Source: Campylobacterales bacterium (GTDB lineage Bacteria; Campylobacterota; Campylobacteria; Campylobacterales; QNZT01). Taken from it: a DNA stretch of 7,343 bases. Each line of letters opens with the position of its first letter. Within the stretch, counting starts at the first letter, position 1. Below, piece by piece: positions 1 to 5,529 of this stretch. The position numbers and the translations under genes were made by a program. Under the pieces are notes generated by a model. That model saw only the letters and a program-made list of their open reading frames with translations, was not told where the DNA came from and did no database searches. Location of the stretch: positions 1-7,343 of the forward strand of contig DQTU01000266.1 of assembly GCA_015662615.1 (NCBI GenBank), given 5' to 3'.

Positions 1-510
1 CATGTCACCATCGATCTCCGCTTTTGGAGTAAGTGCAGCCACAGAATCGATAACGATAAGGTCAATTGCTCCACTTCTAGCTATCGTTTCAACAATATCA
101 AGTGCTTGCTCACCATAATCAGGTTGTGATACAAAAAGATTATCAGTATCTACTCCTAAATTTCCTGCATACTTTACATCAAGTGCATGTTCTGCATCTA
201 CAAATGCACAAATTCCACCCTTTTTTTGACATGCTGCTGTGATTTGAAGTGCTAAAGTTGTTTTACCAGAACTCTCAGGTCCATAAACCTCTATAACTCT
301 ACCTTTTGGTACACCACCAATCCCAAGTGCGATATCAAGTCCCAACGAACCTGTACTGATTGATTCAATCGGTTCAAACTCTTTATCTCCAAGTCTTACA
401 AATGCACCTTTCCCAAACGCTTTATCAATCTGTTTTATTGTTAAATCTAATGCTTTCTTCTTGTTTTCATCTATCGCCATCGTTAATAAATTCCCTTCTT
501 TTACTGTCAT
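1..510 (-). CDS. recA: RecA recombinase, N-terminal half (runs off the left edge)
   Basis: RecA is the ATP-dependent DNA strand-exchange protein of homologous recombination and repair. 170 codons are visible, about half of the usual length of about 350; the reading frame is still open at base 1. The ATPase core is clear: Walker A GPESSGKT at residues 77-84, the DAEHALD segment with the catalytic-type Glu at 107, Walker B LIVID at 151-155, and TPKAEIDGD at the cut end, which leads into DNA-binding loop 1. I chose ATG at 510 because AAGGA lies 6 bases upstream. The usual family start (MAIDENK) corresponds to the in-frame ATG at 480, which has only a weak, distant GGGA. The first 10 residues (MTVKEGNLLT) are therefore an unusual extension or untranslated. 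No LexA-type operator is seen upstream. Identity is essentially certain; the start is not. Confidence 0.97.
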   Translation of the reverse strand, partial: MTVKEGNLLTMAIDENKKKALDLTIKQIDKAFGKGAFVRLGDKEFEPIESISTGSLGLDIALGIGGVPKGRVIEVYGPESSGKTTLALQITAACQKKGGICAFVDAEHALDVKYAGNLGVDTDNLFVSQPDYGEQALDIVETIARSGAIDLIVIDSVAALTPKAEIDGDM

Positions 511-541
511 TTTTAATCCTTAATTTTTTTGATTTCACTCA

Positions 542-571
542 ATCTTATCAAGAATTTTTGATTTTTGTTAA
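542..571 (-). promoter_or_regulatory. Probable sigma-70 promoter of recA
   Basis: Read on the minus strand: TTAACA (571-566; 5 of 6 to TTGACA), an 18-base spacer, then TAAGAT (547-542) preceded by TG one base upstream, an extended -10. Transcription would start near 535, about 25 bases before the ATG at 510, leaving room for the AAGGA ribosome site. Predicted by eye only. Confidence 0.45.
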
Positions 572-590
572 AAACATTTCAAATTGAAAT
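564..590 (-). terminator. Weak hairpin terminator after the coiled-coil gene
   Basis: A perfect 6-bp inverted repeat ATTTCA / TGAAAT (576-581 with 585-590, 3-base loop) begins seven bases past the stop of the upstream gene. On the minus strand it is followed by a GTTTTT run. The stem is AT-rich, so termination would be weak. The T-run overlaps the -35 of the recA promoter candidate. Confidence 0.35.
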
Positions 591-596
591 ATAAGT

Positions 597-1085
597 TTAT
601 TTTTTTAGTGATTTACTTATCTCTCTAATCAATTTTTCACTATTTTGATTTGCAAGATTGTCATTATATGCAGTTGCACCTTTAGAGATAAAACCTTGAA
701 GCTGTTTTACTTTTGCCCTTAACTCTTGTAGCTCTGCACTATCATCTTTTAACTCAACTCTTTTTTTAAGTTCTCTGTTTTCATTTGCTAGGTTTTGGTT
801 GTAGGTGTTGTCACTTGTTAGGCGAAGTCTGCCGACCTCTTCTTGGAGAGACGCTATATGTTTTTTATCAATCTCTTCAATTTTTTGTAGTTTGTTTTTA
901 ATTTCTACAAGATTTTTGATATCTAACTCATGTTTGTTAAGTTTCTCTGTCAAGAGTGAGTTTTCGACCTCTTTAGCGCTTATAATCTCTTGATACTCTT
1001 GCGAAATAGTGTTAAAGAAACTCTCCAATTGCGTAACAAAAAAAGTTTTTTTCATAGTAAGTTTTTTAGAGATTTCTTTGAGCAT
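597..1085 (-). CDS. Small coiled-coil protein of unknown function
   Basis: I do not recognise a family. The product of about 162 residues is highly charged (Lys, Glu) and has no signal peptide or membrane segment, so it is probably cytosolic. Residues about 40-90 and 104-135 (counted from the ATG at 1091) have the heptad-like Leu/Ile/Val spacing of a coiled coil. A short repeat is visible inside: TYNQNLANENRE at 96-107 and AYNDNLANQNSE at 141-152, 45 residues apart. The first ATG in frame is at 1091, but AAAGGA directly abuts and overlaps it. The same AAAGGA sits 5 bases before the ATG at 1085, so I use 1085. The gene lies upstream of recA on the same strand and is divergent from mqnD. The opposite strand has a shorter open frame (805-993) with no ribosome site or recognisable protein. 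Confidence 0.75.
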   Translation of the reverse strand: MLKEISKKLTMKKTFFVTQLESFFNTISQEYQEIISAKEVENSLLTEKLNKHELDIKNLVEIKNKLQKIEEIDKKHIASLQEEVGRLRLTSDNTYNQNLANENRELKKRVELKDDSAELQELRAKVKQLQGFISKGATAYNDNLANQNSEKLIREISKSLKK

Positions 1086-1101
1086 TTTCATCCTTTAGAT
1101 T

Positions 1102-1107
1102 ATTATA
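1102..1107 (-). promoter_or_regulatory. Possible -10 box of the coiled-coil gene
   Basis: A perfect TATAAT on the minus strand lies 16 bases before the ATG at 1085, with no clear -35. Transcription would begin near 1095 and give a leader of about 10 bases with the AAAGGA ribosome site at its very 5' end. Plausible but AT-rich by nature. Confidence 0.3.
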
Positions 1108-1119
1108 TCTATATTTAGG

Positions 1120-1147
1120 TAAAATAAAATAATCACAAATATGAAGG
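1120..1147 (+). promoter_or_regulatory. Possible -10 and ribosome site of mqnD-fliQ-murB
   Basis: Two overlapping TAAAAT boxes (1120-1125 and 1125-1130) are the only -10-like sequences in the 68-base divergent spacer, with no convincing -35. Downstream, AAGG at 1144-1147 lies 6 bases before a TTG at 1154. This ribosome site decides the non-ATG start of mqnD, because no in-frame ATG sits nearby that would keep the conserved N-terminus. Confidence 0.35.
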
Positions 1148-1153
1148 CTTTAT

Positions 1154-2017
1154 TTGAAAACTGTAACTGTTGCACACTCTCCAGATGCTGATGATATTTT
1201 TATGTTTTATGCGATTAAATTCGGCTGGGTTAGCATGAAAGATGTACAGTTTGATAATATTGCGCTTGATATAGAAACACTTAATGTCAAAGCACTTGAA
1301 AACTATTATGATATCTCAGCGATTAGTTTTGGACTTTATCCTCTTATCAAAGATGAGTACGCACTTTTGAGGACAGCTGTAAGTTTTGGTGAGGGTTATG
1401 GTCCTAAACTGATTAAGAGAAAAGGTACAAAATTAAAACGGAATTTTAAAGTTGCTTTGAGTGGAAAATATACGACCAATGCACTTTTGTTTAAGATTGC
1501 TTATCCCGATGCTAGAATTATTTATAAAAACTTTTTAGAGATTGAAAAAGCTGTTACTGATGGCGAGGTGGATGCTGGTGTTCTTATCCATGAAAGCATT
1601 TTAACTTATAACGACTCTTTGGAAGTTGAGCGTGAACTTTGGGATATTTGGACTGAACTTTCAGGCGGTGGTTTGCCCCTTCCACTTGGTGGCATGGGAG
1701 TAAGGCGTTCGCTACCAATAACTAGAGCGATAGCGTATGAAGAAGTTTTAACAAAAGCGGTTGAAGTTGCCCATAAAAATGAAAAAGAACTTTCAAAGAT
1801 GCTTATGGAGCGAGACCTTATAAGAGTAGATGCAGACAAGCTTGAGACTTATCTAGAGCTTTATGCTAATGCCGACTCTATAAGCATGAGTGATAAACAA
1901 CTTGATGCAATTGATAAGCTTTTTGAGTTGGGTTATAACGCTGGGTATTATGAAGAGAAGTTAAATGTACGAGATTATTTGGTGCCCAAAGAGTATCAAG
2001 ATTTCAGGTTCGCATAG
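1154..2017 (+). CDS. mqnD: MqnD, 1,4-dihydroxy-6-naphthoate synthase (menaquinone, futalosine pathway)
   Basis: MqnD converts cyclic dehypoxanthine futalosine to 1,4-dihydroxy-6-naphthoate, a late step of the futalosine route to menaquinone, the quinone of anaerobic and microaerobic respiration in Campylobacterota. The 287-residue length is normal. It has the periplasmic-binding-protein-like two-lobe fold of the MqnA/MqnD family. Visible motifs are AHSPDADDIFMFYA at 7-20, the FGEGYGPKL segment at 78-86, AGVLIHE at 141-147 with the likely catalytic His at 146, and the LPLPLGG hinge segment at 174-180. The start is TTG, supported by AAGG 6 bases upstream and by the family N-terminus. It is the first gene of a tight rightward run; fliQ starts 3 bases after its stop. 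It is separated from MqnA by the SPDADD motif and length. Confidence 0.95.
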   Translation: MKTVTVAHSPDADDIFMFYAIKFGWVSMKDVQFDNIALDIETLNVKALENYYDISAISFGLYPLIKDEYALLRTAVSFGEGYGPKLIKRKGTKLKRNFKVALSGKYTTNALLFKIAYPDARIIYKNFLEIEKAVTDGEVDAGVLIHESILTYNDSLEVERELWDIWTELSGGGLPLPLGGMGVRRSLPITRAIAYEEVLTKAVEVAHKNEKELSKMLMERDLIRVDADKLETYLELYANADSISMSDKQLDAIDKLFELGYNAGYYEEKLNVRDYLVPKEYQDFRFA

Positions 2018-2020
2018 GTT

Positions 2021-2287
2021 ATGGAAGCAAAACTTATAGGACTTGGGGTTGAAACTTTTAAATTAGCCCTTTATCTAGCCCTACCGATGCTTATGGGCGG
2101 TCTTATCGCCGGACTTACGGTCAGTATTTTTCAAGCTACTACTCAGATAAATGAGATGACACTTTCGTTTGTTCCTAAAATTATTATCGTTGTTGGTATT
2201 ATTATATTTGCGATGCCGTGGATGATGCAGATGATGATTGATTTTACGACGAAAATTTTCAACATGATTCCAGACTTTCTGTTTTGA
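2021..2287 (+). CDS. fliQ: FliQ, flagellar type III export apparatus membrane protein
   Basis: FliQ is a small inner-membrane subunit of the flagellar export gate, assembling with FliP and FliR into the helical core through which rod, hook and filament proteins leave. The 88 residues are the usual length. Two hydrophobic helices are visible, about 13-36 and 52-74, joined by the conserved segment QATTQINEMTLSFVPK at 38-53. It is told from type III secretion homologues mainly by this loop and by the genome type. The ATG follows the mqnD stop by 3 bases with only a poor AGG just before it, so translation is probably coupled to mqnD. Its stop overlaps the murB start in the sequence TTGA. A lone fliQ beside murB, away from the other flagellar genes, is a known arrangement in Campylobacter. 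Confidence 0.96.
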   Translation: MEAKLIGLGVETFKLALYLALPMLMGGLIAGLTVSIFQATTQINEMTLSFVPKIIIVVGIIIFAMPWMMQMMIDFTTKIFNMIPDFLF

Positions 2288-3057
2288 CTAAAACCGTTGA
2301 TTTTTCTAAATACAGCTCTATAAAAATTGGTCCAATTTTAGAGGTAGAACTAATAGAAGAGATACAGCCACTACCCAAAGATATTTTACTTATCGGTGGT
2401 GCAAATAATATCCTTGTCTCAGACAACCCACCAGAACTTGCAATGCTCTCTAAAAAGTTTGAATATATTAAGCTTGAAGATAATTTACTCACAATCGGTG
2501 CTGCATCAAAAAGCGGTCGTATCTTTTCGTTTTGCAAAAAGCATGATATTAAAGGCTTTGAATATCTCTCAAAGTTACCAGGAACACTTGGTGGTTTGCT
2601 AAAGATGAATGCTGGCATGAAAGAGGATGAGATATTTAACAATTTACTCAAAATAAAAACGATTGATGGCTACATTAACAAAGAAGATATCAAACATGGA
2701 TACCGTTTTACAGATATTAACACCATTGTTTATGAAGCAGTTTTTAAAATAGAGCAGGGCTTTGATACGGAAAAAATTGCCTCATTTGCTTCCATGCGTA
2801 AAAATCAACCTGCACTTCCTAGTGCAGGAAGTGCATTTAAAAATCCTCCAAATGATTACGCCGGACGATTGATTGAAGCGGTCGGACTCAAAGGTTATCG
2901 AAAGGGTGGAGCGTGTTTTAGTGAAGTGCATGCCAACTTTTTGGTAAATGAGGGTGGGGCTAGTTTTGAAGATGCACTTTATTTAATCTCTCTTGCGAAG
3001 AAAAAAGTCTATGAAAAATTTGGAATTAGGCTTGAAAATGAAGTGATAATCGTCTAA
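2284..3057 (+). CDS. murB: MurB, UDP-N-acetylenolpyruvoylglucosamine reductase
   Basis: MurB is the cytosolic FAD enzyme that uses NADPH to reduce UDP-GlcNAc-enolpyruvate to UDP-MurNAc in peptidoglycan precursor synthesis. At 257 residues it is a short form, as is usual in this phylum. Motifs in order: YSSIKIG at 10-16, the FAD-binding LIGGANNILVSD at 36-47, LPGTLGG at 98-104, NAG at 109-111, YR at 140-141, SAGSAFKNP at 180-188 with the proton-donor Ser at 183, AGRLIEAVGLKG at 193-204, and RLENEV at 249-254 with the C-terminal catalytic Glu at 251. The best start is TTG at 2284, overlapping the fliQ stop by 4 bases. No ribosome site precedes it, so it likely relies on ribosomes finishing fliQ. 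The next in-frame ATG would remove the conserved N-terminal motif. Confidence 0.95.
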   Translation: MTKTVDFSKYSSIKIGPILEVELIEEIQPLPKDILLIGGANNILVSDNPPELAMLSKKFEYIKLEDNLLTIGAASKSGRIFSFCKKHDIKGFEYLSKLPGTLGGLLKMNAGMKEDEIFNNLLKIKTIDGYINKEDIKHGYRFTDINTIVYEAVFKIEQGFDTEKIASFASMRKNQPALPSAGSAFKNPPNDYAGRLIEAVGLKGYRKGGACFSEVHANFLVNEGGASFEDALYLISLAKKKVYEKFGIRLENEVIIV

Positions 3058-3096
3058 ATATTACTTTCTGTAACAACTCTCTCACAAATTACCTCA

Positions 3097-3121
3097 AAAA
3101 CTGAAAAAAAATTAAAGTTTT
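3097..3121 (+). terminator. Weak hairpin after murB
   Basis: AAAACT (3097-3102) pairs with AGTTTT (3116-3121) about 40 bases after the murB stop. The stem has one G-C pair and no long T-run follows, so it may be only an AT-rich coincidence. No better terminator is seen between murB and the next gene. Confidence 0.2.
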
Positions 3122-3160
3122 CTAAATAAGGTTTATTTTTATGTTAAAGTATTCTTACAA

Positions 3161-3186
3161 CAACTCAAAAGGTTGCTTTAGAGTTG
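3161..3186. repeat. Inverted repeat touching the sigma-54 promoter
   Basis: CAACTC (3161-3166) and GAGTTG (3181-3186) form a perfect 6-bp inverted repeat with a 14-base centre. The right arm overlaps the first two bases of the -24 element. It could be a protein-binding site or chance; being this close to the promoter it would suit a repressor better than a distant sigma-54 enhancer site. Confidence 0.4.
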
Positions 3187-3200
3187 GCACATAAGGTGCT
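3185..3200 (+). promoter_or_regulatory. Sigma-54 (RpoN) -24/-12 promoter
   Basis: TGGCAC, five bases, then GTGCT, against the consensus TGGCACG-N4-TTGCW. The invariant GG (3186-3187) and GC (3198-3199) are exactly 12 bases apart, as required, and the base before TGGCAC is a T, as preferred. Mismatches are A for G after TGGCAC and G for the first T of TTGC. The predicted start is near 3211, 27 bases before the lipoprotein ATG at 3238, with GGAG at 3226-3229. In Campylobacterota sigma-54 mainly drives hook and basal-body genes. Confidence 0.65.
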
Positions 3201-3237
3201 AGGATAGTTTTAAGAACTTTTATTTGGAGTAGAGATT

Positions 3238-3726
3238 ATGAAAACAAAGTCAATTTTATTTACACTTTTAGGTTTAGCGTTATTTTCAGGGTGTACATCA
3301 GCTACTACGGCACAAAAAGAGGTAAGAGAAATAGAGAGTCCAACATACAATATCATAAAAACCTCACAATACCCAGCTGACACTAGAGGTGAAAAAGAGT
3401 TTTTAGTTTATCATAGCGACACTCAACAAGATATAGAAAACTTTATTATAGAGTATGAAAAATTAACAGATGAAGGTGCTCCAACATTTGAAGGGAATAT
3501 GATTATCGCAAAAAGTGGAGAAAAACGAACAGGTGGTTATAAAATCTCTGTTTCAAATGTTCTAGAGGCAGGTCGATATACAGAAGTTACAATTCTTTTA
3601 GAAAGTCCAGGAAAAGAGTGTATGGCTACAATGGCTTTGACAAATCCGTATGTGATTGTTGAATTGCCAAATGACCATAAAGATGTTAAGTTTATTGAGA
3701 AAAATATAACTGTAGATTGTAATTAA
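3238..3726 (+). CDS. Lipoprotein with a PrcB-C-like domain, function unknown
   Basis: This 162-residue protein starts with a lipoprotein signal: MKTK, a hydrophobic stretch at 5-16, and the lipobox LFSGC with the lipidated Cys at 19. It is therefore probably anchored to a membrane facing the periplasm. The rest is a small soluble domain. Residues about 86-155 (GNMIIAKSGEKRTGGYKIS, then a beta-rich stretch, then TNPYVIVELP) resemble the PrcB C-terminal domain found in small exported proteins. That assignment is by pattern and tentative. Two more Cys, at 128 and 161, could form a disulfide. Ribosome site GGAG lies 8 bases before the ATG. It is a single-gene unit behind a sigma-54 promoter, which suggests flagellar or other RpoN control. 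Its 3' end faces the broken DUF5615 gene. Confidence 0.85.
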   Translation: MKTKSILFTLLGLALFSGCTSATTAQKEVREIESPTYNIIKTSQYPADTRGEKEFLVYHSDTQQDIENFIIEYEKLTDEGAPTFEGNMIIAKSGEKRTGGYKISVSNVLEAGRYTEVTILLESPGKECMATMALTNPYVIVELPNDHKDVKFIEKNITVDCN

Positions 3727-3729
3727 TTG

Positions 3730-3758
3730 ATAGTGCTATATTTCTAATATCGCACTAT
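3730..3758. terminator. Hairpin at the convergent junction
   Basis: ATAGTGC (3730-3736) pairs perfectly with GCACTAT (3752-3758). After one T-C mismatch, ATAT (3738-3741) pairs with ATAT (3747-3750) around a 5-base loop. It begins 3 bases after the lipoprotein stop and contains the stop of the facing DUF5615 remnant. No T-run follows on either strand, so it may stabilise 3' ends or stop transcription only weakly in both directions. Confidence 0.5.
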
Positions 3759-4087
3759 TCTCAGAATCTAAAAATAATTTTATGGCTTTTTCATTCTCTT
3801 TTAAAATTTTTTCAATTTCAACAACTCTACAATTACCTACTTTTAGCCAAATTACTTTAGGTGGAATACCTTTTAAAATAACCAAATCATTAAAATCAGA
3901 ATCTTTCGTGACTATTGTATAATTGTTCTCTTTTGCAAATTCTCATACTTTTATATCTGTCTCTTCATCTAAATTTTCTAGCATGACATGTGTTGAGTTT
4001 GTAAATATATCAGCAATGCGTGATAAAACTCTATGAGTATCAGGGGTTTTTAGAGGTGCCCTTATTATCAAAGAGCAGTTTATGCAC
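3736..4087 (-). pseudogene. Broken DUF5615 (PIN-like) toxin gene
   Basis: The remnant matches DUF5615, a Mut7-C/PIN-like putative nuclease usually encoded after DUF433 as the toxin of a toxin-antitoxin-like pair. Three parts can be read on the minus strand. GTG at 4087-4085 opens VHKLLFDN, the usual acidic first strand, and that frame stops after KGTSKNP. A second frame gives HRVLSRIADIFTNSTHVMLENLDEETDIKV from 4035, ending in TGA at 3945-3943 where the family has Trp (WEFA). The third part, EFAKENNYTIVTKDSDFNDL, then PPKVIWLKVGNC and a C-terminal helix, runs to TAG at 3736-3738. Thirty-one bases separate the FD codons and the HR codons where the family has about four residues, implying an insertion of about 19 bases. 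The rest reads well, so inactivation looks recent. Its GTG overlaps the DUF433 stop by 8 bases, as in an intact operon. Confidence 0.82.
4041..4063. other. Short GC-richer insertion inside the DUF5615 gene
   Basis: About 19 extra bases around GGGGTTTTTAGAGGTGCCC (4043-4061) interrupt the DUF5615 reading frame between the FDN and HRVLSR codons. The block has G and C runs unlike its surroundings. Exact borders cannot be fixed without an intact relative. It may be a dispersed short repeat; I see no second copy in this window. Confidence 0.4.
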
Positions 4088-4307
4088 TCATCGGTACCAA
4101 AATTGTTTTATGTTCTCTATCTGCTGCATATTTCAATGAAGCAAAAATATCCTCTTTTGTCAGTTTTGGATAATCTTCCAAAATCTCATCATAACTCATT
4201 CCAGATGCCAACATCTCTAAGATATCATAAACAGTAATTCTTAGGTTTCTGATACATGGTTTTCCAGAGCGCAGTTTTGGGTCAATAGTAATCAATGTTT
4301 GTATCAT
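4080..4307 (-). CDS. DUF433 protein, probable antitoxin
   Basis: This 75-residue protein is a typical DUF433 member. TIDPKLRSGKPCIRNLRITV (7-26) matches the family pattern of a GGKPVIRGTRIPV type, and DILEMLASGMSYDEILEDYPKLTKEDIFASLKYAA (28-62) is the predicted helical DNA-binding-like half. DUF433 genes commonly precede DUF5615 PIN-like genes and are regarded as the antitoxin and autorepressor. Asn-Leu replaces the usual Gly-Thr in the RGTR motif. The start is strong: AAGGAG 5 bases before ATG. The stop overlaps the GTG of the downstream toxin remnant. The gene is intact although its partner is broken, so it may be an orphan antitoxin, or may protect against a homologous toxin elsewhere. Biochemical function is inferred from family context only. 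Confidence 0.87.
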   Translation of the reverse strand: MIQTLITIDPKLRSGKPCIRNLRITVYDILEMLASGMSYDEILEDYPKLTKEDIFASLKYAADREHKTILVPMSA

Positions 4308-4325
4308 TACTGCTCCTTTTTAACC

Positions 4326-4331
4326 ATTATA
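4326..4331 (-). promoter_or_regulatory. Extended -10 box of the DUF433 gene
   Basis: On the minus strand TGA-TATAAT forms an extended -10, with the consensus TATAAT at 4331-4326 and no good -35. Transcription would start near 4319, leaving a leader of about 12 bases that begins at the AAGGAG ribosome site. Confidence 0.45.
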
Positions 4332-4336
4332 TCATA

Positions 4337-4353
4337 AAGGGTATCTACCCCTT
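4337..4353 (-). terminator. Small hairpin at the end of the ATP-grasp gene
   Basis: On the minus strand AAGGGGT ... ACCCTT forms a short stem with one bulged G, spanning the TAG stop of the upstream gene and followed by TTTATG. It might terminate the three-gene operon weakly, or serve as an operator just upstream of the DUF433 -10. Neither role is certain. Confidence 0.3.
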
Positions 4354-5526
4354 AATCACATGCCCTGCAAACTTCGCATCATCATCAATGATAGGTCTTA
4401 CAGCTTTTCTAAACCCAAGTCCACATCCCTCATACGCAAAAAATACTCCAGCATGATAGAAAGCTCCATCGTCATCACGATTTAACTCAGTAAACTCTTG
4501 AAAAACAGGCATAAAGTTTTCATAATGTCCCTCTTTTGAGTCAAAAACTTCGCCCTCATCATCTATGATAGTGACATTTTCACCCTCTCTGCCAAATGCA
4601 GGCTTTTGCACATGTGCACCTTCAAGTGGTTCAAAGTCTGTCTCTAAAAGTAGTGGATGATTTGGATATAAATCCCAAAGAATTTTCATAAATGCTTTGC
4701 TTTGAAACATAAGAGTATAAGCAGGGTTTAGAATAATTGCTTTTTTATTATTTACGATTTGCGTTAATATGGTCGCTAACCCACCTTCATCGATAGCAAT
4801 ATCTTCCCATGGAACGAGTTTAAAAAAGAACTCATAGTTTTCATCGTTGTAAAATATCCCGTCTTCTTCGCTAAATTCAACATCTTCAAGATAAGCAAAT
4901 GCTGTCTCAAATCCAGCCTCTTTGGCGATAGACTCTAGATACTTTGTAGTATCTTCATCTTCTTGAGCTCCTTTGATAGAAGAGAATAGGATTTTCCAGC
5001 CATCATAATACTCTCCAAAGTTCTCAACACTCTCTTCAAGTGTCACAAGTCTTTGAAAGTTCTCTTTTATCGCTTGGTGGATGTTGTTAAATTGACGCTC
5101 TTCATCCATCTTGTTCTTTTTTAAAATTGCCCATTGAGCAATGGCAGTATCTAAAAGTACAGTCGGAGTATCAGCATTAAACTCTAAAAGCTTTATCGGT
5201 GCTCCGTCCAAACCGCCAGCAAAATCAAATCTGCTGTAAAGATGCCAATGTACATCATTTTCCCAACTCTCTTTGATGATTTCTACCAAGTTGAAAGGGA
5301 TATTTATATCATGAAGCAGATCATTTTCTATCACATAATCCCCCGCTTCGACATACATATCATATAGCTCATTGGCAGCTTCTGCATAAGCTTCTGCTTC
5401 CTCTTCACTAACTTCAATGAGTTCATCTACAAGATAAGGGGTATCATCATCTTCATCCGTATGCCATGAGAAGTCAATACTCTTTAAAAACTCAACACTA
5501 AGTGGTTCAACTTTTTGTAATTTCAT
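4345..5526 (-). CDS. Glutathionylspermidine-synthase-like ATP-grasp ligase (YgiC/YjfC type)
   Basis: This belongs to the GSP_synth family of ATP-grasp amide ligases. At 393 residues it is the stand-alone form, like E. coli YgiC (about 386), lacking the amidase half of true GspS. Motifs: WHLYSRFDFAGG at 94-105 with the RFD signature, KLLEFNADTPTVLLD at 112-126 (substrate and Mg contacts), FKLVPWE at 235-241, LWDLYPNHPLLL at 283-294, and QKPAFGREGENVTII at 307-321, the ATP-binding lysine and glycine loop. The expected reaction is ATP-dependent joining of a carboxylate to an amine; the true substrate is not known, and spermidine is not assured. The N-terminal 70 residues are strikingly acidic. 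GGAGG 7 bases before the ATG is formed by the last codons of the upstream lipoprotein gene, 3 bases away, so co-expression is near certain. Confidence 0.9.
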   Translation of the reverse strand: MKLQKVEPLSVEFLKSIDFSWHTDEDDDTPYLVDELIEVSEEEAEAYAEAANELYDMYVEAGDYVIENDLLHDINIPFNLVEIIKESWENDVHWHLYSRFDFAGGLDGAPIKLLEFNADTPTVLLDTAIAQWAILKKNKMDEERQFNNIHQAIKENFQRLVTLEESVENFGEYYDGWKILFSSIKGAQEDEDTTKYLESIAKEAGFETAFAYLEDVEFSEEDGIFYNDENYEFFFKLVPWEDIAIDEGGLATILTQIVNNKKAIILNPAYTLMFQSKAFMKILWDLYPNHPLLLETDFEPLEGAHVQKPAFGREGENVTIIDDEGEVFDSKEGHYENFMPVFQEFTELNRDDDGAFYHAGVFFAYEGCGLGFRKAVRPIIDDDAKFAGHVIKG

Positions 5527-5529
5527 GCT

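Noticed and set aside
360..587. Plus-strand open frame opposite recA
   Set aside because: It lies mostly over the conserved recA coding strand, has no ribosome site and gives a Leu/Ser-rich product typical of an antisense shadow.
511..596. LexA/SOS operator upstream of recA
   Set aside because: No palindromic SOS-type box is visible; the symmetric ATTTCA/TGAAAT lies upstream of the -35 and is better read as a weak terminator.
1606..1839. Minus-strand open frame opposite mqnD
   Set aside because: Shadow of a conserved gene; Ser-rich product without a family or ribosome site.
2259..2651. Minus-strand open frame of 130 codons opposite fliQ-murB
   Set aside because: murB motifs are fully conserved on the other strand; this frame has no recognisable domain.
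3145..3152. TAAAGTAT resembling a sigma-28 -35 element before the lipoprotein gene
   Set aside because: No CGAT-type -10 follows at the right distance; the sigma-54 match downstream is much better.
3058..3237. Riboswitch or small RNA in the 180-base gap
   Set aside because: The two small hairpins coincide with the sigma-54 elements, the predicted leader is only 27 bases, and no known riboswitch core is recognised.
3943..3945. In-frame TGA as recoded Trp or selenocysteine in the DUF5615 gene
   Set aside because: The same gene has a separate frame-breaking insertion upstream, and the other genes here use TGG for Trp normally. Decay explains both lesions.
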